A stretch of 53,479 nt of DNA from an uncultured Lachnospiraceae bacterium (GCA_900316855.1 ONEK01000015.1:1-53479); one strand, 5' to 3'; shown: positions 1-9,396, numbered from the stretch's first letter. A program made the numbers and translations. Notes: generated by a model not told the origin, from the sequence alone.

Positions 1-200
1 CATTATACACAAAGAGAGGGGGTATTGCTCTTTTTGTATGCAAACCCCCGAAAATCAAGGTAACTGGGTGCTCATGCATAGGTATGCATGACACTACGTC
101 AAAAACATGGGAACAAATGGTATGATAACCGTGCGGGTTTGGGGGCAGGCTGCGCGGATTTCGTGTTGCAGACCTGCCTGCACAGGCATGAGAGGAAGCT

Positions 201-3146
201 ATGCAGGAACGTTATCAGTTTGAGGAGCACATGCGGGAGATCTATGAAAGGCTCGGGTTCCCGCTGTGCGTTTTCCAGAATATCAACGGCCAGTATGTGA
301 CGCTGCTCGTCTCGGATGGTGCCTGCGGGCTGTTCGGCGGGACTAGGGAGCAGGTGGCCAGCTACCTCGACAACAAGAGCTACCGCAAGATGCATCCGGA
401 TGACGCGGGCAAGGTGCGCGAGGCAAGCCGCCTGTTCGAGACGAAGGAGGAGCAGTGCGTCCTGTGCCGCATGATGGTCGGGGACAGCTATCATGTCCTG
501 ATGTTCCATGAGCGCAGGCATGTCATGGATGACAAAACGCCACTGTATTTCGTGACGTACAGCGATATCACGGTTCTGACCGGCGATGCCATGAATTCGT
601 ACCACCAGTATCTCGACAATCAGCAGGAGCTGCTGCTGAAGGATACGGTCACCGATCTTCCCAACATTAATTTCTATCAGGCGTTTGCCGGCGGTATGCT
701 TAAGGAACACCTCGGAAACCGCCGTATTCCCGCCATTGTCTTTTTTGATATCAAGGGGATGCATGCCTTCAATGACCGTTATGGCTATCAGGAGGGAAAT
801 ACCCTTCTGCACACGACAGCGCGGATCATCCGCAGGCATTTCCCGGAGGATTACCTCGTCCGCTATACGGAGGATCACTTCGTCGTAATCACAGACGGCC
901 GCAACCCCGCGGACCAGATCGAGGCGGTCCGGCGCGACCTCGCCGCAAAATATTCCGGCGCGCGGATCGGCATCAAGGCGGGTATTTTCTACTACGATGA
1001 CATGGACCTTGACATCGTTGCCGCTGTGGACAGGGCAAGGCTTGCGGTCGATTACATCAGCGACCGGAAGGACCGCTCCGTCTGCACGTATGATGACGAG
1101 GTGCGCTCGTTTTACAACAAGCGCAACTACGTTCTGGAGCATTACGACGAGGCTATCCAGAAGGGATGGATCCGGGTTTACTACCAGCCGATTGTCGGCG
1201 TCCTCAGCAAGAAGGTCTCGCGGTTTGAGGCGCTCTCTCGCTGGATTGATCCGGTGTACGGCTTCATGAATCCCGCTGATTTCATCAGAATCCTGGAGGA
1301 GGCGCACCTGATCTTCCGCCTGGATCTGTATGTGCTGGAGGTCATCTGCAGATCCTTAAGGGAGCGCAGGGACAAGGGTCTTCCCTATGCTTTCGTCACG
1401 GTGAATCTATCCCGCTATGATCTGGAGCAGCCGGATATTCATGATACGATCAACGCAACGCTTCACAAATACGGCATCGATCCGAAGGAAATCGCGCTTG
1501 AGATCACGGAATCCGCACTGCTCGACCATGAGGAGCTGATCCGCGAACACATCGACCGCTTTCATAAGGACGGCTACGCTGTCTGGCTCGACGATTTCGG
1601 AAGCGGCTACAGCTCGTTCGTCGCAGTACAGAACTTTGACTTTGACTGCATCAAGATCGATATGCAGTTCCTCAGGAGCGAGAACAAACGCACGCCGGAT
1701 ATCCTCATGGATATCATTGACATGACGAAGCGCCTCGGCATTGATTCTCTCACCGAGGGCGTGGAAACGCAGCAGCATTATGAGCTGCTGCGCTCGTTCG
1801 GCTGCGGTATGATCCAGGGCTTCTGGATCTCGAAGCCGCTGCCGGAGGAGGAGATCTTCCCGCTCCTTGCCGACAAGGGTCTCACCATGGAAACCCCGGA
1901 TGACCATGAATATTTCCGGGCTGTCACAGGTGTCAATGTGCTGGATACCCTGCAGCCGCTCCGGGTGGAGGGCGCCCACACGGTAGAGAAGCCCCGCATT
2001 CTGGAAATCATTACCCAGAAGGCGGACCGGGTCATGATGACCTACACCAACTCGTCCGCCAGGGAGTGGAACCGTTCCTACGGAATCCAGTCCCGACAGG
2101 AGCTGGACGCTGCCCTCAATGACGAGGAAGGCGGTATCTTCCAGAATATCCGCGACCACCTGAAATACCTCAAGAACCCGGGCGACATCATCGAAATCGG
2201 CGTGAATGACCCGCGCTTTACGGGCAGGATGCGGATCCAGCTCATCACAGAGGTCGGGGACCGCAGGGCGTTCCTCGTTACCGGAATCGAGATCGACTAT
2301 TCCATGCTGCAGGTGCTGAATCAGGAGAGGCAGTACATCCTGGACCAGTACAGTGAGGCGATGCGCAGCGGCCTGATCGTTCCGAAGTTCCGTCCGATTG
2401 TGGATGCGGACCGGCGTGAGGTCGCCATGACGGAGGCCTATCCTTACTGGCGGGATCCCTCCGGCACAAGCCCTACCACGACGAAGACGCTCGAGAGCGT
2501 CCTGGCAGCGGCACGGCTTTCGCGGAGTCTTGACCTGTTCATGCTCGAGAAGGTCTGCCGTATCCTGTCGGACAGAACAGCGCGCGGCATGCGCGTCGTG
2601 CCGGTCGGCCTGCGTCTGCACGCGGATGACTTCTTCCAGGACGATTTCATTGCCCAGATCAACGGGACGCTCGAGCGGTACGGAATTCCGCACGGTCTGA
2701 TCCTGTTCCGCCTGAAGGGGGAGGACCTCCTCAAGGGAGGACAGGCGATCCCGCATCTTCGCAGGGAGGGGTATGCCGTCGGTGTCTACGAGCTGGGAAT
2801 GGGACTCGATTTCTACCATTTCCTGGAGACGACGACGATCGACTACTACCGGATCGACCTGGACGGCCTGACCACGATCGACGAGCGCAGCCGCAGGGTG
2901 ATGAAAAACCTGATGGATATGCTGGAAATCTGCGGCATTCAGCCGCTTGCGAGAAACGTGCGCTCCGCGGAGCAGGAGACGTTCCTGAAATCCATCGGGT
3001 GCAGTCTGCTGCAGGGGCCCTATATCGGCAAATCCGATTACGCGAGCCGGTTTGACGCGGACTCCTATGACGGCATTTACCCGATGCGCGACTGCCGTGA
3101 AGCCGCACAGAAAGCAGACAGCGGGCAGGACCGAAGCAAAACCTGA
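201..3146 (+). CDS. Large c-di-GMP phosphodiesterase: degenerate GGDEF, active EAL, second degenerate EAL
   Basis: A 981-residue, apparently soluble signalling protein. An N-terminal PAS-like segment is followed by a GGDEF-type fold whose signature is degraded to YTEDHF. Next comes a full EAL domain with EAL at 343-345, then the Mg-binding Asn in VNLSR, EITES, DDFGSGYSS, the Lys of IKID, EGVE and a QG motif. These are the residues c-di-GMP phosphodiesterases need, so hydrolysis of c-di-GMP is the likely activity. The C-terminal third repeats a PAS-like and an EAL-like fold, but EAL has become EAY and the acidic residues are lost (YELGMGLDF for DDFGSG), so it is probably a sensory or regulatory pseudo-domain. 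An agaggaag Shine-Dalgarno lies about 6 bases before the ATG. The first 200 bases hold a TATGAT (121-126) that could be a -10, with no convincing -35. Confidence 0.9.
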   Translation: MQERYQFEEHMREIYERLGFPLCVFQNINGQYVTLLVSDGACGLFGGTREQVASYLDNKSYRKMHPDDAGKVREASRLFETKEEQCVLCRMMVGDSYHVLMFHERRHVMDDKTPLYFVTYSDITVLTGDAMNSYHQYLDNQQELLLKDTVTDLPNINFYQAFAGGMLKEHLGNRRIPAIVFFDIKGMHAFNDRYGYQEGNTLLHTTARIIRRHFPEDYLVRYTEDHFVVITDGRNPADQIEAVRRDLAAKYSGARIGIKAGIFYYDDMDLDIVAAVDRARLAVDYISDRKDRSVCTYDDEVRSFYNKRNYVLEHYDEAIQKGWIRVYYQPIVGVLSKKVSRFEALSRWIDPVYGFMNPADFIRILEEAHLIFRLDLYVLEVICRSLRERRDKGLPYAFVTVNLSRYDLEQPDIHDTINATLHKYGIDPKEIALEITESALLDHEELIREHIDRFHKDGYAVWLDDFGSGYSSFVAVQNFDFDCIKIDMQFLRSENKRTPDILMDIIDMTKRLGIDSLTEGVETQQHYELLRSFGCGMIQGFWISKPLPEEEIFPLLADKGLTMETPDDHEYFRAVTGVNVLDTLQPLRVEGAHTVEKPRILEIITQKADRVMMTYTNSSAREWNRSYGIQSRQELDAALNDEEGGIFQNIRDHLKYLKNPGDIIEIGVNDPRFTGRMRIQLITEVGDRRAFLVTGIEIDYSMLQVLNQERQYILDQYSEAMRSGLIVPKFRPIVDADRREVAMTEAYPYWRDPSGTSPTTTKTLESVLAAARLSRSLDLFMLEKVCRILSDRTARGMRVVPVGLRLHADDFFQDDFIAQINGTLERYGIPHGLILFRLKGEDLLKGGQAIPHLRREGYAVGVYELGMGLDFYHFLETTTIDYYRIDLDGLTTIDERSRRVMKNLMDMLEICGIQPLARNVRSAEQETFLKSIGCSLLQGPYIGKSDYASRFDADSYDGIYPMRDCREAAQKADSGQDRSKT

Positions 3147-3194
3147 GTATAATTCCCGTATCCCGTTCATTCAGTATGGCAGGAGTATTCAGCC

Positions 3195-4937
3195 ATGGAT
3201 CGTGGAATTCTAACCTATTTCAAAAACGAGAAAAAGCTCCTCGCCGTCGTGACGGTGACGGGGCTTTTCTACAATATCGGCATGATCGCGGGGCCGTATT
3301 TCGAAGGTCAGCTTGCGCAGTACCTGTTCGACCTTCTGAAGGGCCAGAGAACATCAGCGGAGCTCATCCGTCTGTCCGTCCTGTATGTTCTTATCATCGC
3401 CTGTGTTCAGGGTGCGCGGTTCCTGAAGCGGCTCTATGTCCGCAAATTCGCGAACCATGTGACGAGAGCCATGAAGGTGAAGATCTACGACTCCCTTCTT
3501 GCACAGGATACGGTAAGTGTCCGCAGGCAGGATGCCGGAACCATCATGACCAAAGCCATTCAGGACGCGGAGAGCTGCGCCGAGGGGATGCGCAAATTCA
3601 CGACGGAGGTATTTGACACCGGCGTTGTGATGATCGCCTACCTGGGTATGCTTCTGTACTACGACTGGAGGCTCACCCTGGTTTCCATGATATTTCCGCC
3701 TATGGCTTATGCCGCCGCGGAGCGGATCAAGGCACGGGTCACCGCCGCCGCGGCGAAAAGCCGTGAGAGCCTTTCGCGGCTCAACGCGGCGACAGCGGAC
3801 CGGATCTCCAACGCCCTGACCTACCGGACGTTCGGCGAGGAGACAAACCGCGGAGAGCTTTATGAGCGGCATCTGTCGGATTATGAGCGGAAGAATATCG
3901 TATCCGGCATATATGATAACAGCACCCAGCCTGTCTATCTTGTCATTTCCCTTGTCAGTACCATTCCCATACTGTATTTCGGAGGAAGGAACGTCTCCGG
4001 CACCGGCTGGAGCACCTGGACCATTGCCTCGTTTACCACATTTCTTTCCTGCTTCTTAAAGCTTGCGACGAAGAGCTCCCACGCGGCAAAGCTCTTTAAC
4101 GCCGTCCAGAAGGCTGAAGTCTCCTGGAAGAGGATCCGGCCTTATCTGGAGGAAGACAAGCCCTGTGCCCAAAGAGTCAGTGCCGCCGGCCCTGACACTC
4201 TGGACGTGGAGGGTCTTGGTGCGTCGGTTACGGAAAACGGAAAGACAAGGACGCTGTTTTCCGGAATTTCGTTTACGCTCCTGCCGGGGCAGATCCTTGG
4301 AATTACAGGCCCTGTCGGCTGCGGCAAGAGCCTGTTCGGGCAGGCGTTTCTCAATGAAATCCCGATGAACGGAACGGACGCGGACCGGGACCGGGCCCTG
4401 CAGGGAGTTTCTCTGACCGGCTCCATCCTGTACGGAGGCAGGAATATTCACGACTGGAAGGGCCGGCAGATTTTTGCCTATGAGGGGCATGATCCGGAGC
4501 TGTTCCAGGATACGGTGAGGAACAACATCACGCTTGGAAGACAGGATGAAAAGAGGCTTCGCGAGGTGATGGAGGAAGTACAGCTTGCCGGGGAGCTTTC
4601 GCCTGACGCACAGGTCGGCGAAAAGGGAAGCGGCATTTCCGGAGGACAGGCTGCGAGGATCGGGCTTGCCCGGGCACTGTTTTCCAATGCGCCGGTTGTG
4701 ATCCTGGATGACCCGTTTGCTTCCGTCGACGCTCAAACCGAGCGGCATATCTTTGAAGCGCTGCGCCAAAAGGAAGCCGGCAGGAGCTTTCTCATCCCGG
4801 GACACAGGCTTGCCCTGTTCCCGCAGATGGACGGCGTCCTCATCCTGAACGGGGAGGAGTCGGCAGCCGGCTCCCATGAGGAAGTACTGCGGCAGTCCGC
4901 CGCCTATCGGGAACTCATTGCACTGCAGGAATTATGA
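3195..4937 (+). CDS. ABC exporter half-transporter with degenerate nucleotide-binding site
   Basis: A fused membrane-plus-ATPase subunit of the ABC exporter type (580 aa). The first ~300 residues are hydrophobic helices of the type-I exporter fold. The ATPase domain has Walker A GPVGCGKS (Lys378), signature SGGQ (482-485), Walker B ending LDDP (Asp505-Asp506) and an H-loop His537. The catalytic Glu after Walker B is replaced by Asp506, and the Q-loop glutamine by His432, so this subunit's own ATP site is likely degenerate. It overlaps the next gene by 4 bases (ATGA), whose product has the complementary intact residues, so the two should form an asymmetric heterodimer. The substrate cannot be read from sequence. 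Start ATG follows AGGAG at 3180. A TATAAT at 3148-3153 overlapping the previous stop may be a -10, but no good -35 is seen. Confidence 0.88.
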   Translation: MDRGILTYFKNEKKLLAVVTVTGLFYNIGMIAGPYFEGQLAQYLFDLLKGQRTSAELIRLSVLYVLIIACVQGARFLKRLYVRKFANHVTRAMKVKIYDSLLAQDTVSVRRQDAGTIMTKAIQDAESCAEGMRKFTTEVFDTGVVMIAYLGMLLYYDWRLTLVSMIFPPMAYAAAERIKARVTAAAAKSRESLSRLNAATADRISNALTYRTFGEETNRGELYERHLSDYERKNIVSGIYDNSTQPVYLVISLVSTIPILYFGGRNVSGTGWSTWTIASFTTFLSCFLKLATKSSHAAKLFNAVQKAEVSWKRIRPYLEEDKPCAQRVSAAGPDTLDVEGLGASVTENGKTRTLFSGISFTLLPGQILGITGPVGCGKSLFGQAFLNEIPMNGTDADRDRALQGVSLTGSILYGGRNIHDWKGRQIFAYEGHDPELFQDTVRNNITLGRQDEKRLREVMEEVQLAGELSPDAQVGEKGSGISGGQAARIGLARALFSNAPVVILDDPFASVDAQTERHIFEALRQKEAGRSFLIPGHRLALFPQMDGVLILNGEESAAGSHEEVLRQSAAYRELIALQEL

Positions 4938-6655
4938 AGGAATCTGAAACGAAAAGAAAAACAAAAGATCCGGTCCGGGAGACAATCCTGCAGACGCTCA
5001 TTCATCATGCGCCGCTCGCAGTCCTTCTTGTCATCCTGATTGCCGCGTCCGTCCTCCTCGAGCTGCTCCCTCCCCTCGTTCTGGGGCAGGCTGTGGACAG
5101 GCTGACGGACGGGCTGCGGATTACGGCATCCCTCGCCGCTGTGTACTTTGCGTTTTCCGCACTGGGCGGGCTCGTCAATGCCTTCCGGGAAGCCGCGATC
5201 ACGGCCGTCGGCGGGAAGCTGACGCACGCGCTCCGGAGCCGTGAGGAGCAGAAGCTTGCACGGCTCCCTGCGTCCACATATATCGCGTCGAGCAGCGGCA
5301 GTCTGACAGCGCGCTTTACCAGTGACGCGGATGCGTTCGAATCCATGTTTTCGTCCGGCATTGTGTCCCTCATTGCGGACCTCGGAGCGGTGGCGGGCAT
5401 GCTTGCTGTAATTTTCCGGAAGAGTCCGGGACTGGGCTTTCTCCTGCTGGCGGTGCTGCCGCTCCTTTTCGCTTTCACGAGGCGGGTGCAGAAGAGGATG
5501 CTCAGCGCGCACCGGGATAACCGGAAGGCAGTTGCCGTGGTACAGGGGTATCTGCCGGAGACCATTGCCAACATCCGTTCACTCCATGTCTATCACGCGG
5601 AGAATTTCGCGAGGAAGCGCTATGACGACGCAATCGGGGACAGCTTCCGCGCGACGGAACGCACGAACCTCTATGACGCGCTCTATTCCCCGGTGATCCT
5701 GACAACGTCCGCCGTGGTTGTCGCGGTCATGATGTCGCTTGCGGGGCTGCAGGGACCGTTCCTTGCGCTGTTCGGGATCTCCGTCGGAACGGCGGTTACC
5801 GTCATTGCCTATGTCGGGAAAATTTTCACACCTCTTGAGTCAATCGGAATGGAGATCCAGACAATTCAGGGCGCAATTGCCGGCGTCGGCAGGATCCGGG
5901 AGTTCCTGAACCTGGAGGAAATGGAGGAGCCGCCGGCGGACGATATGGCCAAAGACGCGGATGGATCTGCAGAAGACCTCTGCGGCGCGGACAGCAGCAG
6001 GAATTCCGGAGGAAATACGGGAACCGCACCGGCAGAAACCGGGGCGATTGTACTAAAGAATGTGACATTCAGCTATGACGGGGAGCATCCGGTTCTGAAC
6101 CATTTCTCCCTGGACATCCGCAAAGGCGAAAAGGTCACACTGATGGGCAGGACCGGGGCAGGCAAATCGACGATCTTCCGGCTGATCCTGGGATTGTATG
6201 AGCCGGATTCGGGGAGCGTCCTCGTGAACGGGAAGAATCCCCGGAGTCTTCCCAAAACGCAGCGGCGGAGCACCCTTGCCTGTGTGGAGCAGGAGTTTCA
6301 CAGCGTGGAGGGAACCGTGATGGACCAGATCACGCTGGGGAATCCGGAAATTTCCGGGGAGCAGTGCAGGGAAGCTCTGCGCCTTGTTGGCCTGGACCGC
6401 CTGTCGGATCATCTCGAAGAGCGCTATAGCGCAGACCTTTTATCACACGGGCAGAACCAGCTCCTGTCCATCGCGCGCGCCGTTGTGTGCAATCCGGAAA
6501 TCCTGCTGCTGGACGAGATGTCGGCAGGCCTTGATTCACAGACGGAACAGCTCCTCCTTACGGCTCTCGAAAGGGCCTCGGCGGGGCGCACGGTGCTCTC
6601 CATCTCTCACAGAACCTCTGCCATCACCGGAGACAGGATTGTGGAGATTGCCTGA
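4934..6655 (+). CDS. ABC exporter half-transporter with canonical catalytic Glu (partner of 3195-4937)
   Basis: Second half of the heterodimeric exporter (573 aa), translationally coupled to the first through an ATGA overlap. The N-terminal membrane domain is followed by a low-complexity, acidic linker (around residues 325-365) and an ATPase domain with GRTGAGKS (Lys411), a Q-loop CVEQ, signature LSHGQ, Walker B LLLDE (Glu528) and H-loop His559. It thus supplies the Walker A/B, Glu and His of the consensus ATP site, while the first subunit supplies the better signature (SGGQ). Its own signature, LSHGQ, deviates from LSGGQ, as is usual in asymmetric exporters of the TM287/288 or BmrCD type. 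Drug, lipid or peptide export are all possible. Confidence 0.88.
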   Translation: MKESETKRKTKDPVRETILQTLIHHAPLAVLLVILIAASVLLELLPPLVLGQAVDRLTDGLRITASLAAVYFAFSALGGLVNAFREAAITAVGGKLTHALRSREEQKLARLPASTYIASSSGSLTARFTSDADAFESMFSSGIVSLIADLGAVAGMLAVIFRKSPGLGFLLLAVLPLLFAFTRRVQKRMLSAHRDNRKAVAVVQGYLPETIANIRSLHVYHAENFARKRYDDAIGDSFRATERTNLYDALYSPVILTTSAVVVAVMMSLAGLQGPFLALFGISVGTAVTVIAYVGKIFTPLESIGMEIQTIQGAIAGVGRIREFLNLEEMEEPPADDMAKDADGSAEDLCGADSSRNSGGNTGTAPAETGAIVLKNVTFSYDGEHPVLNHFSLDIRKGEKVTLMGRTGAGKSTIFRLILGLYEPDSGSVLVNGKNPRSLPKTQRRSTLACVEQEFHSVEGTVMDQITLGNPEISGEQCREALRLVGLDRLSDHLEERYSADLLSHGQNQLLSIARAVVCNPEILLLDEMSAGLDSQTEQLLLTALERASAGRTVLSISHRTSAITGDRIVEIA

Positions 6656-6715
6656 ACCTGTATGAGGGGTTTCCGGCGGGCAATCCCGGGACCCGGGACG
6701 GACCACAGCCGTAAC

Positions 6716-7645
6716 TTACGGCCTGCAGATGCCGCAGGGCTCATACCCCTGACGAATCACTTCATCCCGGGTCCAGTCCACATCCCTGCGGTTGTGCCCG
6801 GAAGGCAGTCCCTCGCAGTCCGGCAGGTGAAACTTCATGCTCCTCGTGTTGAGGACGTAGGTGATTTCCCCGGATGCCGCGGTGTCCGCCTCCGGGATTG
6901 TCCCGTCTGCCGCGCTGGAGCCGTCCGTGTAATCGATCGTCACACCGGGTTCCCGGTTGAAGCAGTAGACGCAGAATTCCACGCCTTCCCCCTCATCCTC
7001 CACGGACCGTGCTTCCATGAGGACGCCGTCCGCGAGGAGATTCTGTCCGACGAAGACCGGCGTCACCCGGTACAGCACATGGTTCCCTGTCGATCTCACG
7101 TAATTGCCGACCAGTTCCTCGAGCGGCTTCATGCCCTGATCGTTCATGGTACGGGTTCCGGTGATGAGGTTTCGTTCGTTCGCGTTTTCGCCCGTCAGCT
7201 GATAGGCAATGAGGTGACAGCGGTTGTACAGGGCTTCCTGGTCCACGAAGGAATACCAGGCCTGCTTCCAGCCGGTCGGGTGGATTTCGCTGATGGATTC
7301 GCGCTCCTGTCCCGGCATCAGGTCTGTCCCGACACAGGCCATCGCTGCCGTGCAGCGGCCCAGGGCATCGAGCTCCCCATAGGTTTCGAACGAGGCGGAC
7401 CCTCTCGACAGATCATCACCGGTAAAGAATGGTTTGTTGTCATTCAGTTCGACCCGGATTTCGCCGCGGTATTCCGGGAGAGCCTCTCCGTGCAGGGCGG
7501 GAATTTCCTCCCCTGTTTCGATGGCTGACTCCTCCGCCTGCTCCGGTAACTGGTACTGACTGAAAGAAACAGGGAAAACGCACCCGGTAAGAAGCAAAGC
7601 GATAAAAAGAGGCGCGCTCACTGCCCGAAAGATTTTATAATTCAT
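6716..7645 (-). CDS. EndA-like DNA/RNA non-specific endonuclease, lipoprotein, with C-terminal Cys motif
   Basis: A secreted, probably membrane-anchored nuclease of 309 aa. The signal peptide ends in a lipobox LLTGC (Cys22). The beta-beta-alpha-metal nuclease motif is at 141-144 (NRCH, then LIAYQL), followed by the NxRNLxTxTxxMN pattern of streptococcal EndA-like enzymes. In that family the motif is DRGH, so Asp-Arg-Gly is altered here to Asn-Arg-Cys while the catalytic His144 is kept. The C-terminal ~45 residues (from VLNTRSMKFH) carry a His, a Cys and a final CGIC, a zinc-knuckle-like tail seen on other Firmicute surface nucleases. The likely role is degradation of extracellular DNA/RNA, possibly as a nucleobase source. 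An upstream in-frame ATG at 7678 exists, but GGAAG sits about 5 bases before the chosen one. The gene converges with the ABC genes. Confidence 0.83.
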   Translation of the reverse strand: MNYKIFRAVSAPLFIALLLTGCVFPVSFSQYQLPEQAEESAIETGEEIPALHGEALPEYRGEIRVELNDNKPFFTGDDLSRGSASFETYGELDALGRCTAAMACVGTDLMPGQERESISEIHPTGWKQAWYSFVDQEALYNRCHLIAYQLTGENANERNLITGTRTMNDQGMKPLEELVGNYVRSTGNHVLYRVTPVFVGQNLLADGVLMEARSVEDEGEGVEFCVYCFNREPGVTIDYTDGSSAADGTIPEADTAASGEITYVLNTRSMKFHLPDCEGLPSGHNRRDVDWTRDEVIRQGYEPCGICRP

Positions 7646-7757
7646 CGGTTCTTCCTTTTGCGCATGGCAGGATTTCACATAGAAGGAATCTTTGCTGATA
7701 TGGACACTACGCCTGTGATCATAGCACGATCAGGGACAACAGGCATGTTTTTTACCA

Positions 7758-7786
7758 TTGCCGGGCACGGGGGGCCCTGTTAAAAT
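7758..7786 (+). promoter_or_regulatory. Putative sigma-A promoter of the EamA transporter
   Basis: TTGCCG (7758-7763) and TAAAAT (7781-7786) are separated by 17 bases, and the start codon lies 32 bases after the -10. It sits in the divergent gap between the nuclease and the transporter gene. A G-rich run between the boxes is unusual. Confidence 0.45.
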
Positions 7787-7818
7787 ATCTGAAGTCTGCT
7801 GTTCGGGGGAGGTATTTC

Positions 7819-8775
7819 ATGACTGATAAAAATGTAATCTGGACACGGTTTCCGGTTGTATTCCTGGCTGCCTTTTTCTGCTGCACGCTCTGGGGCAGTG
7901 CTTCACCGGCCATCAAGATCGGCTATGAGTTCTTCGCGATTCCCGCCGGGGATACGCCCTCGCGGATTCTGTTCGCGGGCGTTCGTTTCATCCTTGCGGG
8001 ACTTATGGTCATCGCGGCGGGCTCTGTCCTGCAGAAGCGCGCTCTCGTGCCGAAGCGGAGCTCCCTGAAATATGTCGCTGCGCTTGCACTTACGCAGACT
8101 ATTCTGCAGTATGTATTTTTCTACATGGCGCTCGCGCACACATCGGGCGTGAGAGGCTCCATTATCAACGCGGCGGGAACATTCTTCAGCATTTTCCTCG
8201 CGGTGTTTGTCTTCCATTTCGAGAAGCTAAGTCTTCGCAAGGTGATTGGCTCGATTGCGGGATTCGCGGGCGTTGTCCTTATCGTGACCGGCGGCAGCGC
8301 CGGTGCCCTCAGCGGAGGCTTTACGCTCCAGGGAGAGGGCGCGATGATCCTCGCTGCCTTTGTGAGCAGCCTTGCCGGGTGTCTGATCAAGCTCTTTTCC
8401 GTACATGAAGACCCGGTGGCGCTGAGCGGCTGGCAGTTTTTCATCGGGGGAATCTGCATGGTGGTTCTGGGCCTTGGCTTTGGCGGGCACCTTACCGTCA
8501 CGACACCGCTCTGCTTCCCGCTCATCCTGTACATGGGCTTCATTTCCGCCGGCGCCTACACGCTGTGGGGGATCCTCCTCAAATACAATCCGGTGAGCCA
8601 GGTGACCATTCTGGGCTTCATCAACCCGGTCATGGGAGTCCTTCTGTCCGCCATTTTCCTTAAGGAGGCGGAAGAAGCCCTGAGTCTGACGACCCTGGGC
8701 GCGCTGGCGCTTGTCAGCATCGGAATCTTCATCGTCAATTTCCGCCCCGGTGAGGCGATGAGAGGAAAAGCATAA
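7819..8775 (+). CDS. EamA/DMT-family transporter
   Basis: An inner-membrane protein of 318 aa with about ten hydrophobic helices arranged as two EamA repeats, the drug/metabolite transporter fold. The first repeat includes the typical SPAIKIGYEF and the second a GGICMVVLGLGF segment, and the pattern NPVMGVLLSAIFLKE near the end is the usual EamA signature. Members move amino acids, nucleobases or other small metabolites, and the substrate is not predictable here. GGGGGAGG lies about 6 bases before the ATG. The stop codon shares one base with the next start (TAATG), so the two genes are translationally coupled. Confidence 0.88.
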   Translation: MTDKNVIWTRFPVVFLAAFFCCTLWGSASPAIKIGYEFFAIPAGDTPSRILFAGVRFILAGLMVIAAGSVLQKRALVPKRSSLKYVAALALTQTILQYVFFYMALAHTSGVRGSIINAAGTFFSIFLAVFVFHFEKLSLRKVIGSIAGFAGVVLIVTGGSAGALSGGFTLQGEGAMILAAFVSSLAGCLIKLFSVHEDPVALSGWQFFIGGICMVVLGLGFGGHLTVTTPLCFPLILYMGFISAGAYTLWGILLKYNPVSQVTILGFINPVMGVLLSAIFLKEAEEALSLTTLGALALVSIGIFIVNFRPGEAMRGKA

Positions 8776-9266
8776 TGTCATCCATCAGGAGAAAAGACCG
8801 CGAAATCACGGATATTCATCAGATTCTGGAGATTGTCGGCAGGACGAAATACCTGCACCTTGGCCTGTACGACGGGGAATTTCCCTATGTCGTTGCGCTC
8901 CATTACGGCGCGGAGTTTCAGGACGGTGTGCTGACGTTCTACCTGCACGGAGCAAAAAAAGGGCATAAGCTGGATCTCATCCGGCAGAATCCGCACGTCT
9001 GTATTGAGCTGGAGTGCGACGCGGAGCTGATCCCGGCAGGGGATATTCCCTGTGAATACGGTTCGTCGTACGCCTCCGTCATCGGACGGGGAACGGCGCA
9101 GCTTCTGGACGATCCGAATGAGAAGATCCACGGTCTGAAGGTCCTGATGGAGCACCAGACAGGAAGGGATTTCGGGATCACCCCGCAGATGGCTTCGTCC
9201 GTCGCGGTCATCCGGATTACGGTCCCGGAGTTTACCGCGAAGGCGCGGCCCCTGCCCGCAGGCTGA
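8775..9266 (+). CDS. Pyridoxamine 5'-phosphate oxidase-fold flavoprotein (NimA-like)
   Basis: A 163-aa split-barrel protein. Near the N-terminus it has the arrangement RKDREITD..ILEIVGRTKYLHLGLYDGEFPYVVALHYG, followed by LTFYLHGAKKGHKLDLI and VCIEL. This is the pattern of the FMN-binding PNPOx-like family that includes 5-nitroimidazole-resistance NimA proteins. It probably binds FMN and reduces small molecules in the cytoplasm, and actual drug resistance cannot be inferred. It is coupled to the EamA gene by a one-base overlap. After its stop there is a 423-base gap that contains the repeat array, -10 box and terminator listed separately. Confidence 0.82.
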   Translation: MSSIRRKDREITDIHQILEIVGRTKYLHLGLYDGEFPYVVALHYGAEFQDGVLTFYLHGAKKGHKLDLIRQNPHVCIELECDAELIPAGDIPCEYGSSYASVIGRGTAQLLDDPNEKIHGLKVLMEHQTGRDFGITPQMASSVAVIRITVPEFTAKARPLPAG

Positions 9267-9313
9267 CTGTTTGCGGGAATCGCGGCAGATGAGATTCGGA
9301 GCCCGGAAATTTT

Positions 9314-9390
9314 GTTCATATTTCGTTCACAAATCCTTCGAAATCCGTTCAAGATTGGCTCACAGAATGGACACCTTTCGCCACTATACT
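9314..9390 (+). promoter_or_regulatory. Five 11-bp-spaced GTTCA-type direct repeats plus -10 box
   Basis: GTTCA at 9314, 9325 and 9347, with looser copies CTTCG at 9336 and GCTCA at 9358, sit exactly 11 bases apart, one helical turn each. A TATACT -10 box follows at 9385-9390, with no -35 hexamer at the right distance. This layout, with phased direct repeats replacing the -35, is that of promoters activated by OmpR/PhoB-type response regulators such as PHO boxes. The regulator itself is inferred, not seen. Confidence 0.5.
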
Positions 9391-9396
9391 GGGAAC

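Noticed and set aside
1..200. c-di-GMP riboswitch before the EAL gene
   Set aside because: No GEMM-type consensus stems or tetraloop motifs could be found in these bases.
1407..3170. 587-codon open frame antisense to the EAL protein
   Set aside because: Shadow of the real gene: no recognisable domain, no ribosome binding site, composition typical of a reverse complement of GC-rich coding DNA.
6662..7528. 288-codon plus-strand frame
   Set aside because: Antisense to the EndA-like lipoprotein, which has a signal peptide, lipobox and nuclease motif.
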